A stretch of 9,241 nt of DNA from JAVBUP01 sp031555175 (GTDB taxonomy: Bacteria > Bacillota_I > Bacilli_A > Erysipelotrichales > Coprobacillaceae): the NCBI GenBank assembly GCA_031555175.1, contig JAVBUP010000064.1, forward strand, positions 1 to 9,241. The letters are read 5' to 3'. This document shows, in pieces, positions 1-6,786 of the stretch. The first letter of the stretch is position 1; every line of letters starts with the position of its first letter. The notes under the pieces were generated by a model. That model saw only the letters and a list, made by a program, of their open reading frames with translations. It made no database searches and was not told where the DNA came from. A program made the translations under genes and the position numbers.

Positions 1-34
1 TAACTTCATAATTTAGGTTTACCCTAAATTTTTT

Positions 35-57
35 AGCCAAATATGGCTTTTGTTTTT
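35..57 (+). terminator. Probable intrinsic terminator of an unseen upstream gene
   Basis: A five-base-pair stem (AGCCA at 35-39 with TGGCT at 44-48, loop AATA) is followed by TTTTGTTTTT. An AT-rich eight-base-pair hairpin just before it (AATTTAGG 10-17 with CCTAAATT 23-30) also runs into T residues. The T-tracts make sense only on the + strand, so these probably end a gene lying left of the window. Stems are short, so efficiency is uncertain. Confidence 0.45.
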
Positions 58-74
58 ACTGTGCCCAATTCATT

Positions 75-100
75 ACTTCATGTTGGAAGTTTTTTATTTT
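75..100 (+). terminator. Second terminator-like hairpin
   Basis: ACTTC (75-79) pairs with GAAGT (86-90) around a six-base loop and is followed by a six-T run and a further TTTT. It lies about 20 bases past the previous hairpin, giving a tandem terminator arrangement for + strand transcription entering from the left. The stem is only five base pairs with two G-C pairs, so this is a moderate call. Confidence 0.4.
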
Positions 101-257
101 ACTTAGTTTTCTTCTCTTGACATATTACCGAAAGACTTTTCTATTACTTAAATTATACCTTACCACAATAAAGATAGAAAGCGATTTCGATAAATATCTT
201 AATTAATTGATTAGTATTATTTGGCAACTACAAATTATCTAATAAATAGTATTTTCA

Positions 258-266
258 TGATATAAT
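258..266 (+). promoter_or_regulatory. Extended -10 promoter of the YcaQ-like gene
   Basis: TG-a-TATAAT is a perfect extended -10 element. No good -35 lies 16-18 bases upstream, which extended -10 promoters tolerate. Expected initiation near position 273 would leave a leader of only about 15 bases, starting almost at the AAAGGAG ribosome-binding site (274-280). An imperfect inverted repeat (210-223 with 231-243) sits in the region where a -35 would be. Confidence 0.5.
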
Positions 267-287
267 AACAATTAAAGGAGAGCATTT

Positions 288-1499
288 ATGGACACTATGA
301 TAACACTTTTCTCTAAGAGCCAAGTAAAAAAATTCCTTTTATACTACCAAGGATTATTAGCACCTATTTTTAACAAAAAAGAAGGAGTTATGGAATATTT
401 CGATCGCGTTGGTTGTATTCAATATGATCCATTAACTATTATTGCAAGAAATGCTGATTTAGTTCTCCAATCTCGTATCAAGAACTACCAAGAAACTATG
501 CTTAATGAGTTATTGTATAAAGATAGATTGTTGATTGATGGGTGGGATAAGCAGATGTCTATTTATCCTATAAGTGACTATCCTTTTATGAAACCTATTC
601 GCGAGCGTCAAAAAAATAATGCCATCAAGACAATGCAATATCGTAATACTACAAATGCTTTAGACATGATTGATGACGTATTATCCTATGTAACACAAAA
701 TGGTCCAACATACCCTCATGACCTAAAATCCTCATCATCTGGTAGTTCTAATTGGGGTAGTAATAAGCTATCTAGTGTAGCGCTAGATTATTTATATAAC
801 ACTGGAGTATTAGCTATCGCTAATAAAAAAAATGCAGTGAAGCAATATGATTTAATTGAAAATCTCTATCCACAAGAACTATTACATAAAGAGTTTCCAT
901 ATAATGATAACTTTAAAGAATGGATAAAGTTATATTTACTACGTAAAATTAATAGTATTGGGCTTTACTGGAGCCGTTCAAGCATCGTATATCAAACAAA
1001 ATTTACAAGTAATGCGCAAGAGCGCAATAAGTTAATTAAGGAATTAGTTGATGAAGGATTATTAATATTGATTAATATCATTGGTAGTAAATATAACTAC
1101 TATATTTCTCTTGAAAATTATCAAACTTTAGTAACTATAGATCAAATTAATTATAAAGAGCAAGTAATGTTTATTGCCCCACTAGATAATGTATTATGGG
1201 ATCGTGATTTCGTTAAGGAGATATTTGATTTTGACTATGTTTGGGAAGTATATAAGCCTGAAACGTTAAGAAAATATGGATATTATGTTATACCCGTACT
1301 TTACAAAGATACTTTTGTTGGTCGCTTTGAAGCTAAATATAATCGGAAAACTAAAGAATTTATACTTTATAATTGGTGGTGGGAACATGATACAAAACTA
1401 ACCAAATCCTTATATAAGCAAACTGATCTTGCTATAAAGAGATTCATGACTTTTCTAGGAGCTAAAGAACTCATTAATTTATCGACATACAAAAACTAG
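288..1499 (+). CDS. YcaQ/AlkX-like winged-helix DNA glycosylase (AlkZ/HTH_42 family)
   Basis: This 403-residue protein belongs to the AlkZ/YcaQ family of winged-helix DNA glycosylases, known from E. coli YcaQ (AlkX) and Streptomyces AlkZ to release alkylated bases and unhook interstrand crosslinks. The family signature is clear: VGCIQYDPLTIIARNADLVL at about 42-60 contains the catalytic-type Gln-x-Asp (Q45, D47), the QxD variant typical of YcaQ rather than the QxQ of AlkZ. The C-terminal block IAPLDNVLWDRDF (297-309) followed by DYVWEVYKP and GYYVIPVLY (to about 339) is also diagnostic. The ATG at 288 has AAAGGAG seven bases upstream; Met4 would be too far from it. The gene appears monocistronic, with its own promoter and a terminator that overlaps its stop codon. 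Family is secure; the actual lesion repaired is inferred only from relatives. Confidence 0.85.
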   Translation: MDTMITLFSKSQVKKFLLYYQGLLAPIFNKKEGVMEYFDRVGCIQYDPLTIIARNADLVLQSRIKNYQETMLNELLYKDRLLIDGWDKQMSIYPISDYPFMKPIRERQKNNAIKTMQYRNTTNALDMIDDVLSYVTQNGPTYPHDLKSSSSGSSNWGSNKLSSVALDYLYNTGVLAIANKKNAVKQYDLIENLYPQELLHKEFPYNDNFKEWIKLYLLRKINSIGLYWSRSSIVYQTKFTSNAQERNKLIKELVDEGLLILINIIGSKYNYYISLENYQTLVTIDQINYKEQVMFIAPLDNVLWDRDFVKEIFDFDYVWEVYKPETLRKYGYYVIPVLYKDTFVGRFEAKYNRKTKEFILYNWWWEHDTKLTKSLYKQTDLAIKRFMTFLGAKELINLSTYKN

Positions 1500-1525
1500 T
1501 GTCTTTACAGGCACTAGTTATTTTT
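1494..1525. terminator. Bidirectional terminator between convergent genes
   Basis: AACTAGTGTCT (1494-1504) pairs with AGGCACTAGTT (1509-1519) around a TTAC loop, giving eleven pairs with one G-T wobble. On the + strand it is followed by ATTTTT; on the minus strand by TTTTTGT. It therefore serves both the YcaQ-like gene, whose TAG stop (1497-1499) lies inside the left arm, and the darA homologue, whose stop at 1524-1526 abuts it on the other side. Confidence 0.85.
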
Positions 1526-1850
1526 ACATCTTTTCAAATTTTTCAATATCAACTACAAATACCGTTGCTCCACCAACTGTTACTTCTGCCAGAATTGGTG
1601 TAAACATTTCACTCGTCTCCATTGCTGGAAGCGTTGGTGTTAATTCTGTTCTCTTACGAGAATATTTTTTGATAATTGATACAGCTTCTTCTACTTTATC
1701 ATCATCTGTTCCAATTAGGAAAGTTGTATTACCTTTTTTCAGTAATCCCCCAGTCGTTGATAGTTTAGTCGAGAAAAAGCCAGCTTTTAGTAATGAAGAA
1801 GATACGACTCCGCTATCATCGTTATTCACAATTGCAATAATTAATTTCAT
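1524..1850 (-). CDS. darA: PII-like cyclic-di-AMP receptor (PstA/DarA, DUF970 family)
   Basis: The 108-residue protein matches the PstA/DarA family of trimeric PII-like proteins that bind the second messenger c-di-AMP; the downstream targets are not well defined. Full family length is present, with the N-terminal MKLIIAIV strand, TKLSTTGGLLKKGNTTFLIG (28-47) and the diagnostic VGGATVFVV near the C terminus (92-100). The start at 1850 is fixed by AAAGGAGG ending seven bases upstream. A possible -10 (TAGAAT, 1879-1874 on the minus strand) lies just before it, but no good -35, so it may also be read from the PAP2 gene 51 bases upstream. Odd point: the canonical NFR(V/A)TKL of B. subtilis and S. 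aureus homologues is GFFSTKL here, losing the Asn and Arg implicated in ligand contact. It may be a diverged paralogue. Confidence 0.85.
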   Translation of the reverse strand: MKLIIAIVNNDDSGVVSSSLLKAGFFSTKLSTTGGLLKKGNTTFLIGTDDDKVEEAVSIIKKYSRKRTELTPTLPAMETSEMFTPILAEVTVGGATVFVVDIEKFEKM

Positions 1851-1901
1851 ATCAATTCCTCCTTTATAGTTATATTCTACACCAATATATTGAAAAAAAC
1901 A

Positions 1902-2549
1902 TTATTTTTTGTAGATTTTACGAAATAATTTCACATCAAATTTCTTTTTCATAAATACATGATAGAACAGCATTAAATGAGCTAATCCTAGTGTCCACCC
2001 AGCTAATACATCACTTGGATAGTGAACCCCTAGATAAACACGACTACAACCAATTGCAGCTATTAATATTGGTATGCAAATTAGTAGAATATTTCCTTTG
2101 ATATTATTCATATATTTATAAATTAGAAATATGAATAAACCATAAAACGCTATCCCTTTCATAGCATGTCCGCTAGGAAAACTCCAGCCATCCATATGAA
2201 TCAATGGATTCACTATTGGTCTAGGTCGTGCAAATATAATCTTAATTATCTCATTTTCTAAGTGTATTAGTAATAAGTTAATAGTAACTAGATATCCAAT
2301 TCTTTTATTCTTAATTAAATATAGACATAATGCTGTAATGATAATACATACTACTGTAGACATTGTATCAGATACTATCCTGGCAATTATTGTATTGCCT
2401 TCAGTTATATGCTTTGAAAAAATACTATATACGTTTTCATCGAAACTTTTAAATCCATCATTTAATATAAATAATGCGATAACTAGAAATTGTGCTATAC
2501 ATATCAATGCTACAAATATTTCTATATTACTTTTTAAATATTTTTTCAT
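1902..2549 (-). CDS. PAP2-family membrane phosphatase
   Basis: This 215-residue multi-pass membrane protein carries all three catalytic motifs of the PAP2/acid-phosphatase superfamily: KIIFARPRP (K103-x6-R110-P111), PSGH (125-128, His128 as proton donor) and SRVYLGVHYPSD (S169-R170-x5-H176-x3-D180, His176 as nucleophile). About five to six hydrophobic segments are visible, at roughly 10-29, 62-79, 84-97, 131-145, 153-168 and 182-199. Such enzymes dephosphorylate lipid phosphates (undecaprenyl pyrophosphate, phosphatidylglycerophosphate or phosphatidic acid); the sequence does not choose among these. The frame is open further upstream into glpK, but that extension is read from glpK coding sequence and has no hydrophobic character. 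Met at 2549, right before the first membrane segment and four bases past the glpK stop, is the sensible start. Its ribosome-binding site is poor, suggesting coupling to glpK translation. Confidence 0.85.
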   Translation of the reverse strand: MKKYLKSNIEIFVALICIAQFLVIALFILNDGFKSFDENVYSIFSKHITEGNTIIARIVSDTMSTVVCIIITALCLYLIKNKRIGYLVTINLLLIHLENEIIKIIFARPRPIVNPLIHMDGWSFPSGHAMKGIAFYGLFIFLIYKYMNNIKGNILLICIPILIAAIGCSRVYLGVHYPSDVLAGWTLGLAHLMLFYHVFMKKKFDVKLFRKIYKK

Positions 2550-2553
2550 GCTA

Positions 2554-4038
2554 TTATTTAAAAGCTCTGGTAGCACCAATCGCTTTTCCCCATCCTTCAT
2601 AAATTTTATTTCTATAGTCTTCAGCCATATTTGCGTTGTAACTTTGCTCGATGAAATGATTTTTCTTGATTTCATTTTTATTTTGATAAATACCCACTGC
2701 TAAACCAGCTAAATACGCTGCTCCTAAAGCAGTAGTTTCTTGTACTCTTGGTTTAGTTATTTTGACATTTAGAATATCACTTTGAAATTGCATCAAGAAA
2801 TCGTTTGCCGTCGCTCCTCCATCGACTGATAAAACAGACATCGGAATTCTCGCTTCTTGTTTCATAACTTCAAAAACATCTTTACACTGATATGCAATCG
2901 CTTCTAGTGTTGCCCTAACAATGTGGGCAGATGTTGTAGCACGAGTTAAGCCAAACATGCTCCCTTTTACTTCATCATCCCAATATGGAGTTCCCAACCC
3001 AACGAAAGCTGGAACGACATATACACCATTGCTATCTTCAACAGATAACGCAATCGCTTGCGAATCTCCAGCCTTTTCAATAATTTTTAAACCATCTCTA
3101 AGCCATTGAATTGCTGCTCCACCAATGAATACTGATCCCTCTAGAGCATATTCAACTTCGCCATTTATACCCCAAGCAATCGTTGTTAATAAACCATTAT
3201 TAGAGATAACTGGTTCTTTTGTGTTCATTAACATAAAACATCCAGTTCCATATGTATTCTTAGCATCCCCTTTGTCAAAACATGTTTGGCCAAAAAGAGA
3301 AGCTTGTTGATCTCCCGCTACTCCACAGATTGGAGTTCTAAAATGGATTCCATTTATTAATGTCGCATCAGTATATCCAAAGATTCCACTTGAATCTTTA
3401 ACTTCAGGTAGCATTGTTTTTGGAATATCTAATAAATTTAATATCTCTTGATCATAATCTAACTCATAAATATTATAAAGCATTGTTCTAGAAACATTTG
3501 AATAGTCTGTTGCATGTACAACTCCACCAGTTAATTTCCAAATTAACCAAGTGTCAATTGTTCCAAACAGTAAGTTCTCAATATTATCTCTCGCTCCAGA
3601 AACATTATCTAATAGCCATTTGATCTTTGTCCCGGAAAAATATGGATTGATGATTAAGCCAGTTTTATCTTTGATCATCTTTTGATATCCCTGATTAATC
3701 AACCCATCACATATGTCTTGTGACTGAAGAGATTGCCAAACTACTGCATTATGAATTGGTAATCCAGTCCTTTTATCCCAGACAACAGTAGTCTCCCTTT
3801 GATTAGTAATTCCTATTCCAGCAATATCTTCTGGTTTAACTTTACCATCGACAAATAAACTATTAACTACTTGTAATACAGATTCATAAATTTGTAGCGG
3901 ATCATGTTCTACATAGCCGAATGCAGGATAGTATTGTGTAATCTCTTGTTGCGACACTGCTACAACTTCTCCTGTTTTATTAAATAAAATAGCTCTTGTT
4001 GAACTTGTTCCTTGATCTATTGATAGTATATATTTCAT
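2554..4038 (-). CDS. glpK: Glycerol kinase
   Basis: The 494-residue protein is a full-length FGGY-family glycerol kinase, which phosphorylates cytosolic glycerol to glycerol-3-phosphate using ATP. Seen in order: the N-terminal phosphate loop SIDQGTSSTR (6-15), NQRET (79-83, glycerol-binding Arg81 and Glu82), Trp101, NPYFSGTK with Tyr133, GVAGDQQASLFGQ with catalytic Asp243, and the ATP-site blocks TYGTGCFML (262-270) and DGGATANDFL (407-416). His232 in GIHFRTP matches the position phosphorylated by HPr (EIIA/PTS signalling) in enterococcal and bacillar GlpK, implying activation by the phosphotransferase system. The ATG at 4038 follows an AGGGGTGAT ribosome-binding site and a sigma-A promoter. 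No glpF or glpD/glpO lies alongside; the next gene, four bases on, is the PAP2 phosphatase. Confidence 0.97.
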   Translation of the reverse strand: MKYILSIDQGTSSTRAILFNKTGEVVAVSQQEITQYYPAFGYVEHDPLQIYESVLQVVNSLFVDGKVKPEDIAGIGITNQRETTVVWDKRTGLPIHNAVVWQSLQSQDICDGLINQGYQKMIKDKTGLIINPYFSGTKIKWLLDNVSGARDNIENLLFGTIDTWLIWKLTGGVVHATDYSNVSRTMLYNIYELDYDQEILNLLDIPKTMLPEVKDSSGIFGYTDATLINGIHFRTPICGVAGDQQASLFGQTCFDKGDAKNTYGTGCFMLMNTKEPVISNNGLLTTIAWGINGEVEYALEGSVFIGGAAIQWLRDGLKIIEKAGDSQAIALSVEDSNGVYVVPAFVGLGTPYWDDEVKGSMFGLTRATTSAHIVRATLEAIAYQCKDVFEVMKQEARIPMSVLSVDGGATANDFLMQFQSDILNVKITKPRVQETTALGAAYLAGLAVGIYQNKNEIKKNHFIEQSYNANMAEDYRNKIYEGWGKAIGATRAFK

Positions 4039-4056
4039 ACAATCACCCCTATCATG

Positions 4057-4085
4057 ATTATACTTTATTCTAAAAAGACTGTCTA
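4057..4085 (-). promoter_or_regulatory. glpK promoter (TAGACA-N17-TATAAT)
   Basis: On the minus strand, a five-of-six -35 (TAGACA, 4085-4080) is separated by 17 bases from a perfect -10 (TATAAT, 4062-4057). Transcription should begin near 4050, which is where the ribosome-binding site begins, giving a leader of about 12 bases. There is thus no room for a GlpP-type antiterminator leader. Confidence 0.7.
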
Positions 4086-4091
4086 GACCGT
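4078..4091. promoter_or_regulatory. Palindrome over the glpK -35 (candidate operator)
   Basis: ACTGTCTAGACCGT is a 14-base near-palindrome with a perfect GTCTAGAC core at 4081-4088, overlapping the -35 hexamer of glpK. It is flanked by a ten-base direct repeat TTTATTCTAA at 4064-4073 and 4104-4113, start-to-start 40 bases. Position suits repressor binding. It does not look like a catabolite (cre) site, and I cannot name the regulator. Confidence 0.35.
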
Positions 4092-4140
4092 AAAATATTT
4101 GCTTTTATTCTAATAATTTTAAAGTATAAATATCTTTTGA

Positions 4141-4173
4141 ATAAAATTAAAGCACCTAATAGGTATTAGATGC
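4141..4173 (-). terminator. Intrinsic terminator of the metal-efflux operon
   Basis: On the minus strand, GCATCTAAT (4173-4165) pairs with ATTAGGTGC (4160-4152) across a four-base ACCT loop, with one G-U wobble, and is followed by TTTAATTTTAT. It lies 37 bases past the ATPase stop codon and upstream of the glpK promoter, so it separates the two transcription units. Confidence 0.75.
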
Positions 4174-4209
4174 CTTCCCATATATTTAGTTTTTTTGATA
4201 AATAGCAAC

Positions 4210-6333
4210 TTATAATTTTACTCTTAGTAACCTAATTGCATTTAATACGCATAGCAATGCTACACCCACATCAGAAAATACGCCTATCCACATATTGGCA
4301 ACACCAAATACACTAAGAATTAATACAACTACTTTAATACCTAATGCAAATATAATGTTTTCCCAAACTATAGTTTTTGTCCTTTTAGCTAGTTTAATTG
4401 CTGTTACGACATTAGATAATTTATCATCCATTAACACTATATCACTAGCTTCTATGGCAGCATCACTACCAAGTCCGCCCATAGAGATTCCAACATTAGC
4501 TCTAGTGAGTACAGGAGCATCGTTGATCCCATCGCCAACAAAAGCTACTCTATCACCTAGTTGCTCGAATTCTGATACTTTCATATCTGGTAGTAATTCA
4601 TATTTAACTATATCTATACCAACTTTATTACCAATTGACAAGGCAGTCTCTTTAATATCTCCTGTAAGCATAACAGTATTAATACCAAGTTTCTTAAGTC
4701 CATTAATAGTTTCAATACTTTCATCTTTAATCTCATCAGCAACTACTATATACCCTGCATACTGCTTATTGATTGCCACATGGATAACAGATCCATATTG
4801 TAATGGTTTTAGTGGTTCAATATCAATCGTTTGCATCAAAGCAATATTTCCTAGCAATAGTTGGTCCTTATCAACCTTTACTTCAATCCCCTTTCCCGCT
4901 ACCTCATGATAGTCAGTTATTCTAGTGACATCCATTTTATCTAACTTTGCATAATCGATAATCGATTTCGCAATTGGATGATGACTATTCATTTCTCCTA
5001 ATACTACCTTTTCCATAAAATCCTTTTCATCAAGTAAAACACTTTTAACTTCCACAACTTTAAAGTTCCCTTTAGTGATTGTTCCAGTTTTATCAAATAC
5101 AACAGTATCAATCTTTTCTAATGCTTCAAGATAATTTCCACCTTTTACTAAGATTCCATCCTTACTACCACGACCAATACCAGCGAAATAGCTAAGTGGT
5201 ACGGATAATACTAGTGCACATGGACAAGACACTACCAAGAATACTAACCCCTTATAAACCCAATCTTGAATTGGTTCTTTTAACACTATAGGCACGATGA
5301 AAGCAACAACTAGTGCTAAACCAACAACGATTGGAGTATAATAACGAGAAAATGTTGTAATAAACTTCTCTGTATGTGATTTCTTACTAGCAGCATTTTC
5401 TACTAAATCTAGGATTCTACCAACAGCACTATTTTCATAGGATTTTGTAGTCTGCACATGAATTATCTTATCTTTATTAATGAAACCAGCCATGACTTCA
5501 TTACCTTGTTGAACACGCCTAGGCACAGATTCTCCAGTTAGACTAAATGTATCTACATAGCTTTCGCCAGAGACAATGACCCCATCAAGAGGAACTTGTT
5601 GCCCAACTTGTACGACACATACTTGCCCAACTGATACTTCTTCTACTTTCTTAACAATTACTTGATTATTGATTAATACATTTGCTTCCTTAACTGATAG
5701 ATTCATCAATGATGTAACTGATGATTTCGATTTTTCTACTGCTCTATCTTGGAAATACTCTCCAACTTGATAGAAAAGAATAACCGCAATCCCCTCTGCA
5801 TATTCGCCTATGGCCATTGCTCCAATCGTCGCTATAGCCATTAAGAAATTCTCATCAAACATTTGCTTATTCTTAATTCCCTTAAAGGCTTTCAATAATA
5901 CTTCATTACCAATCAATAAGTATGCCACTAACCAAAGTATTGTTGTATAAATTGAAGTTTCAGCAAATATTAGCGCTACAAACAATCCTAATCCTAAAAA
6001 ATAAAACTTATTAAAATCATTATCGCTATGTTCATGATCATGGTTATCTTTAATTTCACAACCATCACCACATGTAGATTCTTTTTTTAGATGCAACTGC
6101 TTTGGCAATTTAGTGTCTTTTACGATTGGAGTAACAATAACTCCTGGCTCAATCTTATCTGCAATTGTTGCAACTACTTCATCTATATCACTTAAATCAG
6201 ATTGCAATGTTATTTTTGAGTAAACAAAATTCACGCTAATATCTTCTATTCCGGCAGTTTTTTCTAAAGCTCTTTCTATTTTGGCTGCGCAGTTAGCACA
6301 GTCCAAGTTCTTAATTGAATAAATTTTTTCCAT
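4210..6333 (-). CDS. cadA: Zn/Cd/Pb-exporting P1B-type ATPase (CadA/ZntA-like)
   Basis: The 707-residue membrane pump expels divalent soft metals from the cytosol using ATP. An N-terminal heavy-metal-associated domain carries LDCANCAAK (Cys12, Cys15), followed by a linker with CGDGC (88-92) and HDHEH (98-102) that may bind metal. Further on are SLTGES (264-269), the intramembrane SCPCALVLSVP (C370-P-C372), phosphorylation site DKTGT (Asp414), the HP dipeptide (452-453), MLTGD (555-559) and GDGINDAP (600-607). The CPCx4SxP motif, Lys667 in ALGIK and Asp688 in SDVGVALL fit the P1B-2 (zinc/cadmium/lead) class rather than copper pumps. The start overlaps the repressor stop by one base (TAATG) behind AAGGAAGAAG, so the two are translationally coupled. 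Exact metal preference cannot be read from sequence. Confidence 0.93.
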   Translation of the reverse strand: MEKIYSIKNLDCANCAAKIERALEKTAGIEDISVNFVYSKITLQSDLSDIDEVVATIADKIEPGVIVTPIVKDTKLPKQLHLKKESTCGDGCEIKDNHDHEHSDNDFNKFYFLGLGLFVALIFAETSIYTTILWLVAYLLIGNEVLLKAFKGIKNKQMFDENFLMAIATIGAMAIGEYAEGIAVILFYQVGEYFQDRAVEKSKSSVTSLMNLSVKEANVLINNQVIVKKVEEVSVGQVCVVQVGQQVPLDGVIVSGESYVDTFSLTGESVPRRVQQGNEVMAGFINKDKIIHVQTTKSYENSAVGRILDLVENAASKKSHTEKFITTFSRYYTPIVVGLALVVAFIVPIVLKEPIQDWVYKGLVFLVVSCPCALVLSVPLSYFAGIGRGSKDGILVKGGNYLEALEKIDTVVFDKTGTITKGNFKVVEVKSVLLDEKDFMEKVVLGEMNSHHPIAKSIIDYAKLDKMDVTRITDYHEVAGKGIEVKVDKDQLLLGNIALMQTIDIEPLKPLQYGSVIHVAINKQYAGYIVVADEIKDESIETINGLKKLGINTVMLTGDIKETALSIGNKVGIDIVKYELLPDMKVSEFEQLGDRVAFVGDGINDAPVLTRANVGISMGGLGSDAAIEASDIVLMDDKLSNVVTAIKLAKRTKTIVWENIIFALGIKVVVLILSVFGVANMWIGVFSDVGVALLCVLNAIRLLRVKL

Positions 6334-6638
6334 TAGTCTTCTTCCTTATGACGAATATGTGCTAAACAAACATCAAACATGCTAGTAACATGATCATCAT
6401 CTAATGAATAGTATACTTCTTTACCAATCTTTTGAGCTTTTACTAAATATGCGTGTCTTAATATCTTTAACTGATGGCTCACTGCCGAATGAGTCATTCC
6501 CAATTCTTCTGCAATGCACTGTACGCATTTTCCATTATTATTGCATCCTTCTTTTAACGCATTTAATATTTTTATACGTGTAGGATCTCCAAATACTTTA
6601 AATACTTCAGACATCTCAAGTATATCTCTTTCTGTCAT
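6333..6638 (-). CDS. ArsR/SmtB-family metal-sensing repressor (CzrA/CadC-like)
   Basis: This 101-residue winged-helix repressor should release its operator when it binds metal, derepressing itself and the efflux ATPase. The recognition helix is at MTHSAVSHQLKILRHA (48-63). The C-terminal helix has Asp81-x-His83-x10-His94-x2-His97, the exact alpha-5 zinc site of CzrA/SmtB. It also has Cys32, Cys38 and Cys41 (EGC..., KCVQC) in the region where CadC and ArsR bind soft metals through CxC, but here with CxxC spacing. The frame is open to an earlier ATG at 6659, but GGGAGG at 6652-6647 lies within that extension and eight bases before the ATG at 6638, which fixes the start. The stop overlaps the ATPase start (TAATG). 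Confidence 0.92.
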   Translation of the reverse strand: MTERDILEMSEVFKVFGDPTRIKILNALKEGCNNNGKCVQCIAEELGMTHSAVSHQLKILRHAYLVKAQKIGKEVYYSLDDDHVTSMFDVCLAHIRHKEED

Positions 6639-6654
6639 AATATATTCCTCCCAT

Positions 6655-6682
6655 AACATATGAACAATTATTCATATGTTCA
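6655..6682. promoter_or_regulatory. 12-2-12 ArsR/SmtB-type operator
   Basis: AACATATGAA (6655-6664) and TTCATATGTT (6671-6680) form a perfect ten-base inverted repeat. Counted as 12-2-12, the half-sites AACATATGAACA and TATTCATATGTT match at 11 of 12 positions, the layout recognised by SmtB/CzrA repressors. A second dyad, TGAACA (6661-6666) with TGTTCA (6677-6682), is nested and offset by four bases. The element sits at the expected transcription start of the repressor gene, just past its -10, and upstream of its ribosome-binding site. Confidence 0.85.
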
Positions 6683-6687
6683 TGTAT

Positions 6688-6715
6688 ATTATATTCTTAA
6701 TTTGTAAAAAAGCAA
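6688..6715 (-). promoter_or_regulatory. Promoter of the repressor-ATPase operon
   Basis: On the minus strand a perfect TATAAT (6693-6688) is preceded, at 16 bases, by TTGCTT (6715-6710), a weak -35. Initiation near 6681 falls at the edge of the 12-2-12 operator, so a bound repressor would block polymerase at the start site. Confidence 0.65.
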
Positions 6716-6752
6716 CTATTTTTGTCCACTATACTGTTTTTTTCAATTATAA

Positions 6753-6761
6753 TGGTATAAT
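6753..6761 (+). promoter_or_regulatory. Extended -10 promoter of cls
   Basis: TG-g-TATAAT (6753-6761) is a perfect extended -10; another TATAAT lies at 6748-6753. No convincing -35 is present. Initiation near 6768 would give a leader of about 19 bases. The metal operator lies more than 70 bases upstream, so control of cls by the ArsR protein is not evident. Confidence 0.55.
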
Positions 6762-6786
6762 ATATGAAGGAAAAGGTGGGGATAAT

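Noticed and set aside
117..145. Perfect TTGACA at 117-122 as a + strand promoter
   Set aside because: The matching -10 position (140-145, TCTATT) is only four of six, and no start codon with a ribosome-binding site follows until 288, where a better extended -10 exists.
1883..1892. CAATATATTG palindrome upstream of darA
   Set aside because: It is a ten-base AT-rich palindrome of the kind expected by chance here, with no paired site or clear promoter to place it against.
2550..2675. N-terminal extension of the PAP2 frame into glpK
   Set aside because: It reads through conserved glpK coding sequence in another frame, has no ribosome-binding site at its ATGs, and the hydrophobic N terminus begins only after the Met at 2549.
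4295..4909. Long + strand open frame opposite the P-type ATPase (204 residues)
   Set aside because: It is an antisense shadow of a well-conserved gene with low-complexity Ser/Thr/Ile-rich translation and no ribosome-binding site.
6639..6659. Earlier ATG (6659) for the ArsR repressor
   Set aside because: The GGGAGG ribosome-binding site for the ATG at 6638 lies inside that extension, and nothing suitable precedes 6659.
6676..6786. Extension of the cls frame upstream of 6787
   Set aside because: It would place coding sequence over two TATAAT elements, and the only good ribosome-binding site is directly before 6787.
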